A stretch of 64,000 nt of DNA, taken from Mycolicibacterium frederiksbergense (GTDB taxonomy: Bacteria > Actinomycetota > Actinomycetes > Mycobacteriales > Mycobacteriaceae). The position numbers and the translations under genes were made by a program. Shown piece after piece: positions 7,299-15,014 of the stretch; the stretch's first letter is position 1, and each line of letters begins with the position of its first letter. Under the pieces are notes generated by a model that was not told the origin of the DNA, made no database searches, and saw only the letters and a program-made list of their open reading frames with translations. The stretch spans positions 5,936,249 to 6,000,248 of the forward strand of contig NZ_CP038799.1 in the NCBI RefSeq assembly GCF_012223425.1. Reading direction: 5' to 3'.

Positions 7299-8222
7299 TC
7301 AGAGCCCCAGCAGATAGGCGATGCCGGCGATCACCGGAACCGAGGCGAGCGTGGTGATCAAGGTGGCATCGCGGGCCAATTTCTCACCACGTTCGAACAC
7401 CGAGGCGTAGGTGTTGAGGTTCTGCGCGGCGGGCAACGCCGCCAGCACGGTGGCGATCGCGGTCTGTTCCGGCGAGAGCCCGAACGCCCAGCGGGCGAGC
7501 ACATAGGCCAGGGCCGGCATCAGCAGCACCTTGAACACCACCGCCAGCCAGAGATCGACCCGGCTCTCCTTACCCGTCCCGCCGGTCTGGGTGACCAGGG
7601 CGATACCGAACGCCAGTAGCACCGTGGGTATCGCGAGATCGGCCAGCAGTTCCAGCGGTTGGTGGATGGCCCTCGGCAGGGTGGTCCCGGTGAGCCCCAG
7701 GACGGTGCCGATGGCACTGGCGACGATGATCGGATTGGTCACCAGGCCTTTGATCTGAGCCGCCACCGACCCGCCGTCGCGCCCGCCGGAGTTGATGATG
7801 GCCACACCGAGCGGGACCAGCAGCACCGTCTGGAACACGATCAGTGCCGACACTTCGGTGATGCTGCCCAGCACATACGCACTCAGCGGGATACCGAGGT
7901 TGCCGGCGTTGACCCATGATGCGGCCCACGCACCGATGGTGGCGTCGGCCCGGTCGCTGCGCCGCAACGTCACCGCGATGACGAAGTAGCCGGCGAACAC
8001 GATGAGTGTGGTGACGGCCGAGACCAGCAGCGGCCATGAAAACACCTGCGCAGGATCGGAGTCCGATAGGGACAGCAGCACGAGCGCGGGCACCCCGACG
8101 TGGAAGGCCACCCGGTTGAGCACCATCCGCGCGTTGTCGCCCAGCACGTTGCGGCGGCCCACGATGGCGCCGACGACAATGATGATGGCGATGACGGCGA
8201 AGGCCTCCAGCACCGCCAGCAC
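7299..8222 (-). CDS. AEC-family (auxin efflux carrier-like) transporter
   Basis: A 307-residue integral membrane protein with about ten hydrophobic segments in two halves. It has the family pattern of paired five-helix bundles, with NAGNLGIPLSAYVLG in the first half and LPAAQNLNTYASVF in the second. AEC proteins export or import small organic anions, and the substrate here is unknown. The start is a GTG at 8222. It lies downstream of the DAHP synthase gene on the same strand, 36 bases away, and could share its transcript. Confidence 0.82.
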   Translation of the reverse strand: MLAVLEAFAVIAIIIVVGAIVGRRNVLGDNARMVLNRVAFHVGVPALVLLSLSDSDPAQVFSWPLLVSAVTTLIVFAGYFVIAVTLRRSDRADATIGAWAASWVNAGNLGIPLSAYVLGSITEVSALIVFQTVLLVPLGVAIINSGGRDGGSVAAQIKGLVTNPIIVASAIGTVLGLTGTTLPRAIHQPLELLADLAIPTVLLAFGIALVTQTGGTGKESRVDLWLAVVFKVLLMPALAYVLARWAFGLSPEQTAIATVLAALPAAQNLNTYASVFERGEKLARDATLITTLASVPVIAGIAYLLGL

Positions 8223-8258
8223 CGCGCACCCCTTTCCCCGTACGTAGCGTAGCGCGCC

Positions 8259-9311
8259 TCAGCGCGCGGCGAGCTCCCGCAACACCAGATCGGTTGCCGC
8301 CCAGTCCATGCACTTGTCGGTCACCGACTGGCCGTAGGCCAGCGGGCGCGCCTCGGGCGCCTGGGCGCCGGCGACGAGGAAGCTCTCCAACATCACACCG
8401 CTGACCGGCAAGCCGTCACGCACCAGCTGGGCCACCTCGGCGGCCACCCCGGCCTGCCGGATGTGGTCCTTGCCGGAATTGGCGTGGCTGCAGTCGATCA
8501 CGACCCGGCCGGGCAGTCCGGCGGAGGTCAGCTTGGCCGCAGTGTCGCGCACCGTGTCGGCGTCGTAGTTGGGGCCGGCGGTGCCGCCACGCAGGATGAC
8601 GTGGCAGTCCTCGTTGCCCTCGGTGTTCACCAGCGCACCGCGGCCCATATCGTCCATGCCGAAGAAGACATGCTGAGCCGCAGCGGCTTTCACGCCGTCG
8701 ACGGCGACCTGGATGTTGCCGTCGGTGCCGTTCTTGAACCCGACCGGCATCGACAGTCCCGACGCCAGCTGGCGGTGCACCTGGGATTCGGTGGTCCGGG
8801 CGCCGATGGCACCCCAGGCGACCGCGTCCGCGATGTACTGCGGGCTGGTGGGTTCCAGGAATTCGCATCCGACCGGCAGTCCGATATCGATGATGTCGAG
8901 CAGCAGTTGTCGTGCGGTGCGCAGTCCCCGGGTCACATCGAAGGTGTTGTCCATGCCGGGATCGTTGATCAGGCCCTTCCACCCGATGGTGGTGCGCGGC
9001 TTCTCGAAGTACACCCGCATCACGATCTTGAGCCGGTCACCGAGTTCGTCGGCGACCTTGACCAGCCGGCTGGCGTAGTCCAGCGCCGCCTCCGGGTCGT
9101 GCACCGAGCAGGGACCCACGACGACGAGCAGGCGATCGTCGCGCCCGGCCAGGATGTCGGCGATCTCGTCGCGATCGCGGGCGACACGCTCGGCACGGCG
9201 GGCGCCCAGCGGGAACTCGGAGAGCACGTCATGCGGGCTGGGGATCTCGCTGAAACTGCGTATCCGCCGGTCCGACGTGGCGGGTGCGGTGGCGGTCTGC
9301 GCCAGGTTCAC
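8259..9311 (-). CDS. 3-deoxy-7-phosphoheptulonate synthase, class I (AroF/AroG type)
   Basis: A protein of about 350 residues that condenses phosphoenolpyruvate with erythrose 4-phosphate, the first step of aromatic amino acid synthesis. Family motifs are VVVGPCSVHDPEAALDYA, RVYFEKPRTTIGWKGL, GARTTESQVHRQLASGL, GFKNGTDG and DCSHANSGKDH. It belongs to the E. coli AroFGH type, not to the type II enzyme (aroG, Rv2178c) of M. tuberculosis, so this genome may carry both. The GTG at 9311 gives the usual 350-residue length; an ATG at 9347 is the alternative. Upstream lies a leader-peptide attenuator (9362-9496), which predicts control by aromatic amino acid supply. Confidence 0.92.
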   Translation of the reverse strand: MNLAQTATAPATSDRRIRSFSEIPSPHDVLSEFPLGARRAERVARDRDEIADILAGRDDRLLVVVGPCSVHDPEAALDYASRLVKVADELGDRLKIVMRVYFEKPRTTIGWKGLINDPGMDNTFDVTRGLRTARQLLLDIIDIGLPVGCEFLEPTSPQYIADAVAWGAIGARTTESQVHRQLASGLSMPVGFKNGTDGNIQVAVDGVKAAAAQHVFFGMDDMGRGALVNTEGNEDCHVILRGGTAGPNYDADTVRDTAAKLTSAGLPGRVVIDCSHANSGKDHIRQAGVAAEVAQLVRDGLPVSGVMLESFLVAGAQAPEARPLAYGQSVTDKCMDWAATDLVLRELAAR

Positions 9312-9361
9312 GGTGGTGCCTTTCTGGTATGGACACCGCAGTGACATCTCCGGCGCCCTTT

Positions 9362-9398
9362 AATGACGAAAGGCAGCGACCCAAATGGGGTCACTGCC
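9362..9398 (-). terminator. Attenuator terminator upstream of the DAHP synthase gene
   Basis: On the minus strand GGCAGTGACCC (9388-9398) pairs with GGGTCGCTGCC (9372-9382), one G-T pair among eleven. TTTCGTCATT (9362-9371) follows. It lies between the leader peptide and the synthase start, as expected of an attenuator. An upstream CCCGGAGCC (9401-9409) can instead pair with GGCTCCGGG inside the leader hairpin (9446-9454). Confidence 0.8.
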
Positions 9399-9421
9399 TG
9401 GGCTCCGGGTGGATGCGTCGC

Positions 9422-9496
9422 TTAGCGCTGCGCTTTATCGGCTCCGCCCGGAGCCTCGATAAAGCGCCAATAGCCGGCGCGCACGCGGATGTTCAC
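9422..9496 (-). CDS. Aromatic-residue leader peptide (24 aa) of the DAHP synthase attenuator
   Basis: GTG at 9496 to TAA at 9422-9424 encodes 24 residues with Gly-Tyr-Trp-Arg-Phe at positions 8-12, so three aromatic codons fall within four. The Tyr and Trp codons lie just before, and the Arg and Phe codons inside, the 5' arm of a long hairpin (GCGCTTTATC, 9458-9467 on the plus strand, pairs with 9431-9440; GGCTCC pairs with GGAGCC). Ribosome stalling at these codons would free the 3' regions to form an antiterminator. TAGCCT seven bases upstream suggests the leader is translated from a leaderless mRNA. A comparable leader peptide (AroR) upstream of aroF has been described in Corynebacterium glutamicum. 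Confidence 0.8.
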   Translation of the reverse strand: MNIRVRAGYWRFIEAPGGADKAQR

Positions 9497-9503
9497 GACG
9501 GTC

Positions 9504-9531
9504 AGGCTACACCGCGGCCGACGGACGTCAA
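9504..9531 (-). promoter_or_regulatory. Promoter of the leader peptide-DAHP synthase transcript
   Basis: On the minus strand TTGACG (9526-9531) and TAGCCT (9504-9509) are separated by 16 bases. The predicted start of transcription falls at or next to the GTG of the leader peptide (9496). Confidence 0.7.
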
Positions 9532-9534
9532 AAG

Positions 9535-9720
9535 TCAGGGCCGCAGGCGCCAGGCGTAGCCCGCGATGCCCACCCCGATCAGCGCGATGATCGGGCCGAG
9601 CACCGACCAGGTGGTGGTGCCGCTCATCGGACTGCCCCCGACCACCCCGAATCCCTGGAACGCGAACAGCGTTCCGAACATGGCGACGACGATTCCGATG
9701 ACCAACACCGCGATACGCAT
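9535..9720 (-). CDS. Small two-helix membrane protein, unknown function
   Basis: A 61-residue protein with two hydrophobic helices (about 2-24 and 38-57) and a glycine- and serine-rich link (GVVGGSPMSGTTTW). A longer frame begins at 9774, but the ATG at 9720 has TACTGT seven bases upstream, the leaderless pattern, so 9720 is preferred. The DAHP synthase promoter begins just past its stop codon. No family was recognised. Confidence 0.62.
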   Translation of the reverse strand: MRIAVLVIGIVVAMFGTLFAFQGFGVVGGSPMSGTTTWSVLGPIIALIGVGIAGYAWRLRP

Positions 9721-9745
9721 ACCGTCGACAGTAGCCTCAGCGTCG
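9721..9745. promoter_or_regulatory. 25-bp divergent double promoter with overlapping -10 hexamers
   Basis: The minus-strand TACTGT (plus-strand 9728-9733) serves the small membrane protein. The plus-strand TAGCCT (9732-9737) serves the methyltransferase at 9746. The hexamers share two bases, so the two polymerases cannot both bind. Confidence 0.55.
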
Positions 9746-10402
9746 ATGGCTGAAACCCCGTTCCTGGACCGCACCCGCGACGGCTATGACCGCACCGCCG
9801 CGGGATATGTCGCCGCCTTCGGACACCACCTGGACGACAAACCGCTCGACCACGCGATGCTGGCGGCGTTCACCGCCATGGTCCCCGCGGGCCGGCGTGT
9901 CATCGACATCGGCTGCGGCACCGGCGCGGCCACCGTGGTGCTGCGCGACCACGGCGTCCGGGTATCGGGAATCGATCTGTCCCCCAACATGATTGCCCAC
10001 GCCCGCCGGCTCCATCCGGATATCGCGTTCAGTGTGGGGTCGATGACCGACCTGGACCTGCCCGACGGCTGCGCCGGCGGCGTGTGCGCCTGGTACTCGG
10101 TGATCCACATCCCCGACGAGCAGTTACCCGCCGTGTTCGCCGAGTTCCATCGCGTGCTCGTCCCGGGCGGTGTGACACTGCTGGCCTTCCAGATCGGCGA
10201 CCGGCCCCGCCATCTGACCGAGGCATTCGGCGAACCCGTCGATCTGCTGTTTCACCGCCGCCGGCCCGAGGCCGTCGCGCAGCTGCTCCTCGATGCCGGC
10301 CTGCCCGTGCACGCCCAACTGGTCCGCGGCCCCGAGGGCGACGGTGTTGAATCGACACCGCAGGGGTATCTGATCGCCCGCAAACCCGCACCCGACGCCT
10401 GA
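9746..10402 (+). CDS. Class I SAM-dependent methyltransferase
   Basis: A 218-residue methyltransferase. Motif I is VIDIGCGTGAAT (about residues 52-63), the acidic residue of motif II is in GIDLSPNMI, and the post-motif region is ADLDLPDG/CAWYSVIHIPDEQL, typical of the Methyltransf_11/25 group. The substrate cannot be inferred. The ATG at 9746 has TAGCCT eight bases upstream. The SRPBCC gene follows 14 bases later with the ribosome site GAGGAGCCC and is probably co-transcribed. Confidence 0.82.
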   Translation: MAETPFLDRTRDGYDRTAAGYVAAFGHHLDDKPLDHAMLAAFTAMVPAGRRVIDIGCGTGAATVVLRDHGVRVSGIDLSPNMIAHARRLHPDIAFSVGSMTDLDLPDGCAGGVCAWYSVIHIPDEQLPAVFAEFHRVLVPGGVTLLAFQIGDRPRHLTEAFGEPVDLLFHRRRPEAVAQLLLDAGLPVHAQLVRGPEGDGVESTPQGYLIARKPAPDA

Positions 10403-10416
10403 GGAGCCCACCCGCC

Positions 10417-10893
10417 ATGACCGAACGCATCGAAGTGCAGCGCACCATCGCCGCACCGGCCGCCGATATCTTCGCGGCGCTGGCCGACCCGCAGGGGCAC
10501 GTCGCCATCGATGCTTCCGGCATGCTGCAGGACGCGACCGGCGTCCCGGCGGCACAGGTCGGCGACCAGTTCGTCGTGCACATGGATCGTGAAGCGCTGA
10601 ACGACTTTCCGATGGGCCGCTACGACGTCACCGTCGACATCACCGAGTACGAGCAGGACCGGCTGATCGCCTGGACGATCCTGGGTCAGATCAAGCCGCA
10701 GATCGGCCACGTCTACGGCTACCGGCTGGAACCGGCCGACGGTGGCACCCTGGTCACCTCGTTCTACGACTGGTCCAAGATCGCCGACAAGTGGCGCGAG
10801 GCCGGCATCTTCCCGGTGATCCCGGAGAGCGCGCTGCGCGCCACCCTCGGAATCCTGGACCGCACGGTGCGGCGCGGCTACCCGAAGCCCTGA
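10417..10893 (+). CDS. SRPBCC family protein (polyketide cyclase/dehydrase-like)
   Basis: A 158-residue START-like protein beginning ERIEVQRTIAAPAADIFAALADP, the usual first strand and helices of the SRPBCC fold. The C-terminal half has GTLVTSFYDWSKI and the long closing helix. Such proteins bind hydrophobic ligands, and no catalytic role can be assigned. It follows the methyltransferase gene with a 14-base gap. Confidence 0.75.
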   Translation: MTERIEVQRTIAAPAADIFAALADPQGHVAIDASGMLQDATGVPAAQVGDQFVVHMDREALNDFPMGRYDVTVDITEYEQDRLIAWTILGQIKPQIGHVYGYRLEPADGGTLVTSFYDWSKIADKWREAGIFPVIPESALRATLGILDRTVRRGYPKP

Positions 10894-10894
10894 C

Positions 10895-10939
10895 GTCAAC
10901 CCAGAGTTGACGATTTATCGAAGTCAACCTACGGTTGAC
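10895..10939 (+). promoter_or_regulatory. clpC2 promoter embedded in twin palindromic operators
   Basis: Two 17-bp inverted repeats, GTCAAC-N5-GTTGAC, lie at 10895-10911 and 10923-10939, with centres 28 bases apart. The first supplies the -35 (TTGACG, 10907-10912) and the second the -10 (TACGGT, 10930-10935), with a 17-base spacer. The clpC2 ATG is six bases after the -10, so the mRNA is probably leaderless. Binding of a dimer at either site would block polymerase. Confidence 0.78.
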
Positions 10940-10941
10940 GC

Positions 10942-11658
10942 ATGACCGATTCCGTCAGCCTCGACACCCTCATCCGCGCCATCAAATCCGTCCACACCGA
11001 CGCCCTCGAACAACTCACCGATGCGGTGCTGGCGGCCGAACACCTCGGCGAGGTCGCCGATCACCTGATCGGCCACTTCGTGGACCAGGCCCGCCGCTCC
11101 GGCGCATCGTGGACCGATATCGGCACCAGCATGGGGGTCACCAAGCAGGCCGCCCAGAAACGCTTCGTGCCCAAGGCCGACACCGCCGGCATCGACCCGA
11201 ACGAGGGGTTCGCGCGGTTCACCCCACGGGCGCGCACCGCCGTGGTCGCCGCCCAGACCGCCGCCCGCGACGCGGAGAACATCGAGATCGGTCCCGAACA
11301 CCTGATCCTGGGCCTGCTCGGCGACACCGAATCCCTGGCCATCGCCATCCTGGCCGCCCACGGCGTCGAACCCGACCAGATCCGGGCGGCGATCACCCTG
11401 CCGCCGGCGACGGGCCAGGCGCTGGACCTGGTGCCCTTCAGCGGGCCGGCCAAGAAGGTGCTCGAACTGACCTTCCGTGAGGCACTTCGCTTGGGCCACA
11501 ACTACATCGGCACCGAGCACATCCTGCTGGCGCTGCTGGAATCCGAGGACGGCGACGGCCCGCTGCACGGCCTCGGCATCGACAAGGACCGCACGACCGC
11601 CACACTCATCGAGCTGCTGGCCTCCATCACGGGAATGAAACCGGACGCGCCGCTGTAG
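10942..11658 (+). CDS. clpC2: ClpC2, Clp N-domain protein with N-terminal helix-turn-helix
   Basis: A 238-residue protein without an AAA+ ATPase domain. Residues about 50-75 (SGASWTDIGTSMGVTKQAAQKRF) form a helix-turn-helix. Two Clp N-domain repeats follow (about 92-130, FTPRARTAVV and GPEHLILGLL; about 155-205, FSGPAKKVLEL and GTEHILLALL). It matches Rv2667. ClpC2 has been reported to bind cyclomarin-type compounds and so protect ClpC1. The HTH and the twin palindromes over its own promoter suggest direct autorepression. Its right-hand neighbours match Rv2668-Rv2669 apart from the inserted PPOX gene. Confidence 0.88.
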   Translation: MTDSVSLDTLIRAIKSVHTDALEQLTDAVLAAEHLGEVADHLIGHFVDQARRSGASWTDIGTSMGVTKQAAQKRFVPKADTAGIDPNEGFARFTPRARTAVVAAQTAARDAENIEIGPEHLILGLLGDTESLAIAILAAHGVEPDQIRAAITLPPATGQALDLVPFSGPAKKVLELTFREALRLGHNYIGTEHILLALLESEDGDGPLHGLGIDKDRTTATLIELLASITGMKPDAPL

Positions 11659-11666
11659 AACAGCGC

Positions 11667-12092
11667 ATGGAACTGAACGCAGCCGCCCGCGAACTCATCG
11701 GCGCCGGGGTGGACGCCACGCTGGTCACCATCAACCCCGACGGCAGCCCGCAGGCCTCACTGGTCTGGGTGGCGGTGCAGTCCGGTCCCGACGGTGACGA
11801 ACTGGTGGCCGCGCACCTGTCGGACAAGTACCAGAAGGTGCGCAATGTCCGGCGGGATCCGCGGGTCACCGCGACCATCCTGGCGCCGGCCCAGCCCGGC
11901 CAACAGCGGCAGTACCTGTCGGTGACCGGCACCGCACGCATCGTCGAGGGCGGCGCACCCGAACTGCTCAAGGAATTGGCCATCGCGCTGCTCGGTTCCG
12001 ACGAGCACTTTCCGCCGGCCGACGCACCGGCCGGTTTCCTGACCCGGATCCGCATCGAATCGGTCGGCGGCCAGGGGCCCTGGGTCGGCTAA
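11667..12092 (+). CDS. PPOX-class (pyridoxamine oxidase-like) F420/FMN-dependent oxidoreductase
   Basis: A 141-residue split-barrel protein. TLVTINPDGSPQASLVWV (about 19-36) and the KYQKVRNVRRDPRVTATIL segment (about 53-71) are characteristic of the mycobacterial F420-dependent PPOX family. It is expected to be a cytosolic dimer that reduces small substrates with F420H2 or FMN. It starts eight bases after clpC2 and may be translated from the same mRNA. Confidence 0.82.
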   Translation: MELNAAARELIGAGVDATLVTINPDGSPQASLVWVAVQSGPDGDELVAAHLSDKYQKVRNVRRDPRVTATILAPAQPGQQRQYLSVTGTARIVEGGAPELLKELAIALLGSDEHFPPADAPAGFLTRIRIESVGGQGPWVG

Positions 12093-12131
12093 ACCGCCGA
12101 ACACCGGAGTGCGCGCCGGGCATGTGCCAAG

Positions 12132-12683
12132 ATGCCAGGCATGCGATTGGCAAAGGTCCGCACCTGGTTCGCGGTTCTCCTGACGAGCCTGACCGCCGCG
12201 GTGGCAGTCGGCATCGCGCCGCCCGCCGCGGCAGCGGTCACCCCCATCGGCAACCTGGGTGAGACGTTGCGCGTCCAGTTCGACGACTTCGTCGCCGACG
12301 TGACCGTGCACGACGTGGTGGGCGTGCCGGTGCCTCCCGGGTGGGGCTGGAACGGCTCTCCGCGCTGGCGCGCCCAGGGTGGTCCCTGGCGCGCCGGGGT
12401 GACGGTGCACGTCATCTCCGCGCCCAACCCGTACAAGCTGGCCATCGCCACCACGTTCAGTGGCGTCACCCCGTATGCCGACGCGTATGCCGCCAAGCAC
12501 ACCGACGCGCCGGACGCGCTGGAGAAGGCGCTGCTGAACGCACCCCCCGGGGCCACCGTCAACGGTGGCGTCTACTGGGACGTCTACCGCGCGCTGGTCA
12601 CCAACGTCGTGATGATCAACCCGCAGACCGGCACGCACCTGGCCCAGTGGAACATCTGGCAGCCGGGCTCGCCGCTGCCCTGA
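12132..12683 (+). CDS. Exported protein, Rv2668-like
   Basis: A 183-residue exported protein with a signal peptide (hydrophobic 11-32, AAAAV cleavage region). The mature domain carries VQFDDFVADVTVHDVVGVPVP, the TVHVISAPNPYKLA strand and W-rich end motifs (VYWDVYRALVTN, QWNIWQPG). Position right of clpC2 and before the GNAT gene matches Rv2668. The ATG at 12141 (MRLAKVRTW) is an equally good start. The function is unknown. Confidence 0.75.
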   Translation: MPGMRLAKVRTWFAVLLTSLTAAVAVGIAPPAAAAVTPIGNLGETLRVQFDDFVADVTVHDVVGVPVPPGWGWNGSPRWRAQGGPWRAGVTVHVISAPNPYKLAIATTFSGVTPYADAYAAKHTDAPDALEKALLNAPPGATVNGGVYWDVYRALVTNVVMINPQTGTHLAQWNIWQPGSPLP

Positions 12684-12688
12684 TCGTC

Positions 12689-13207
12689 GTGCGCGTCGAG
12701 GTACCCGGACCGGCGGATCTGACCGAACTCGCCGCCGTCGCCGCCATCACCTTTCCGCTGGCCTGCCCGCCCGGTGTCACCGCTGAGAACGTCAACGCCT
12801 TCATCGCGGCGAACCTGTCGGTGCAGGCGTTCGCCGGCTACCTGGACGACCCGGAGCGCGTCGTGCTGATCGCCCGCGACGACACCCGAATCCTCGGCTA
12901 CGCCATGTTGATTCGCGGCGTACCCAAGGACGCCGATGTGCAGCGGGCGGTACCGCTGCGCCCGGCCGTGGAGATCTCCAAGATGTACACGCTGCCCGAC
13001 GTGCACGGCGCAGGGGTGTCCGCGGCGCTGATGGCCGAATCCCTGCGGCGCAGCACCGATGCCGCCTGCGTCTGGCTGGGCGTCAACCAGGAAAACCAGC
13101 GGGCACAACGCTTCTACGCCAAGTCCGGTTTCCGGGTCGGCGGCACCAAGACGTTCCGGCTCGGCGACAGCGTCGAGAGCGACTACGTGATGGTGCGGCC
13201 GGCCTGA
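12689..13207 (+). CDS. GNAT-family N-acetyltransferase (Rv2669-like)
   Basis: A 172-residue GNAT acetyltransferase. The acetyl-CoA site region is KMYTLPDVHGAGVSAALMAESL (about 95-116) with the degenerate loop DVHGAGVS in place of the usual R/Q-x-x-G-x-G/A. NQENQRAQRFYAKSGFRVGG (about 133-152) is the conserved C-terminal part. The substrate is unknown. The GTG at 12689 lies six bases after the previous stop. Its 3' end overlaps the convergent hydrolase gene by 25 bases. Confidence 0.82.
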   Translation: MRVEVPGPADLTELAAVAAITFPLACPPGVTAENVNAFIAANLSVQAFAGYLDDPERVVLIARDDTRILGYAMLIRGVPKDADVQRAVPLRPAVEISKMYTLPDVHGAGVSAALMAESLRRSTDAACVWLGVNQENQRAQRFYAKSGFRVGGTKTFRLGDSVESDYVMVRPA

Positions 13208-13938
13208 GCACGCTGCAGGACATCGCGCACGGCCTCGAGTACCTCGTCGGGATGGGTGAGGTGCACCGAGTGCGTGGAGCCGGGCCAGCAGAGTAGCGGT
13301 TCGCCGAGTACGTCGGCGATGCGCTGGTGGGCGGATCGCACCGCATGGGTGGGCTTGCGGTCCGCGGTGATGACGGCGGCCGGCACCCGCGGCAACCCGT
13401 TCTCGTCGAACTGCGCCGACAGGTCCGAAAACCCGGCCACCACTCGGCCCAGGCTGACCAGATCCGCTTCGGCTGCGACCCGCGCATGGGCCGCCGCACA
13501 GTCCGGGCGCATCTGCACCCTGTCGGCCTCGCGCACCGATGCGCGCACCGCCTGTGCCTTCACCACACGGTGAATCACCGGGATTCGGCAGACGAAGGCC
13601 ACGGCGCGGAGCGCGCGCTCGGCGCGCCGGCACTGCACCGTGTCGTTGATCGGCGTGGCATCCAGCAGCACCAGCCCTGCCACATCGCCGGGGTACTCAC
13701 GCGCGAGCAGCAGCCCGACCGCACCGCCCAGGCTCTGTCCGACGACGACGACCGGTCCGGCGCCCAGCCGCTCGACGAGTTCATGCAGATCCGCCGCTGC
13801 CGCGCCCAGCGGTTCGGGGAGATCCTGGCTGATGACACGGCAACCCGGTTCGGCGGCAAGCGAATCGGCCAACCCGGGGAAGAAGCCGTCGCATCGCGCG
13901 CCGGCCCCCGGGAGCAGCAGTACCGCGGGCCCGGCCAT
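13183..13938 (-). CDS. Alpha/beta hydrolase
   Basis: A 251-residue alpha/beta hydrolase with the oxyanion-side LLLPGAGARCDGFF at the N-terminus, the nucleophile elbow VVGQSLGGAVGL (Ser about 68), and the histidine in GSTHSVHLTHPDE near the end. The substrate is unknown. It starts at the base after the zapE stop codon (TGAATG), so the two genes are translationally adjacent in one operon. Confidence 0.82.
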   Translation of the reverse strand: MAGPAVLLLPGAGARCDGFFPGLADSLAAEPGCRVISQDLPEPLGAAAADLHELVERLGAGPVVVVGQSLGGAVGLLLAREYPGDVAGLVLLDATPINDTVQCRRAERALRAVAFVCRIPVIHRVVKAQAVRASVREADRVQMRPDCAAAHARVAAEADLVSLGRVVAGFSDLSAQFDENGLPRVPAAVITADRKPTHAVRSAHQRIADVLGEPLLCWPGSTHSVHLTHPDEVLEAVRDVLQRAQAGRTIT

Positions 13939-14979
13939 TCAGCTCGTCGACGACTGTGCCGCGGCAGTCAGTGCCAACATGCGCGATGTGGCGCGCAGGT
14001 ACTTCTTGCGGAACCCACCGGCCACCATCTCGTCGCTGAAGATGGTGTCCAGCTTGGTGCCCGAGGCCAGAATCGGGATACCGGCGTCATACAACCGGTC
14101 CGTCAGCGCCACCAGGCGCAACGCCACGCTCTGGTCGTCGATCGGGTGCACACCGGTGATGAACACCTCGGTGACATCGTCGATCAGCGCGTGATAGCGC
14201 GACGGGTGCATGGTGGCCAGGTGAGCGCACAGCGCGTCGAAATCATCAAGGGTGGCACCGCTTTTCGCCGACGCCGCGGTGCGCACCTCGTCATCGGTCA
14301 ACGGTTCGGGCGCCGGAGGCAACCCGCGATGCCGGTAGTCGGGGCCCTCGATGCGGATGGTGGTGAAAATCGCCGACAGCGTGTTGATCTCACGCAGGAA
14401 GTCCTGTGCGGCGAAGCGGCCCTCACCGAGCTGCTCGGGCAGCGTGTTCGACGTCGCCGCGATCGACACGCCGCGCTCCACCAGCGCCGAGAGCAGCCGA
14501 GAGATCAGCGTGGTGTTGCCCGGATCGTCGAGTTCGAACTCGTCGATGCAGACCACCGCATAGTCGGCGAGCAGGTCGATGCACTCGGTGAAGCCGAACA
14601 CCCCGGCCAGCTGGGTCAACTCGCCGAACGTCGCGAACGCCACGGGGGCATCGCCCTGGGACATCGTGTAATACGTCGACGCCAGCAGGTGGGTCTTGCC
14701 GACACCGAACCCGCCGTCGAGGTACACGCCGACGCCGGGCAGCACCTCACGCTTGCCGAACAACTTCTTCTTGCCGGCCCGGCGTTGCATGGCCAGCTCG
14801 CAGAACGAACGGCAGTGCCCGACGGCCGCCGCCTGCGACGGTTCGGACGGATCGGGCCGGTACGTGTCGAAGCTGACATCGGCGAAGGTGGGCGGCGGGA
14901 CCAGCTGTGCGACCAGCCGTTCGGGGGTGACACTCGGCCGCCGATCGACCAGACCCGCGACGGCGCCCGTGCTTTGCAT
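13939..14979 (-). CDS. zapE: AFG1/ZapE-family ATPase
   Basis: A 346-residue P-loop ATPase matching Rv2670c. Walker A is GGFGVGKTHL (about 92-101) and Walker B VVCIDEFELDD (about 142-152). ATSNTLPEQLGEGRF and DYRHRG are family motifs. ZapE/AFG1 proteins associate with the division ring in E. coli or with membrane quality control. The ATG at 14979 has TAGGGT seven bases upstream, favouring it over the TTG at 15006. It is divergent from ribD. Confidence 0.88.
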   Translation of the reverse strand: MQSTGAVAGLVDRRPSVTPERLVAQLVPPPTFADVSFDTYRPDPSEPSQAAAVGHCRSFCELAMQRRAGKKKLFGKREVLPGVGVYLDGGFGVGKTHLLASTYYTMSQGDAPVAFATFGELTQLAGVFGFTECIDLLADYAVVCIDEFELDDPGNTTLISRLLSALVERGVSIAATSNTLPEQLGEGRFAAQDFLREINTLSAIFTTIRIEGPDYRHRGLPPAPEPLTDDEVRTAASAKSGATLDDFDALCAHLATMHPSRYHALIDDVTEVFITGVHPIDDQSVALRLVALTDRLYDAGIPILASGTKLDTIFSDEMVAGGFRKKYLRATSRMLALTAAAQSSTS

Positions 14980-15014
14980 GTCAGGCACCCTAGCGACGTG
15001 CTGCAATGTTGCCC

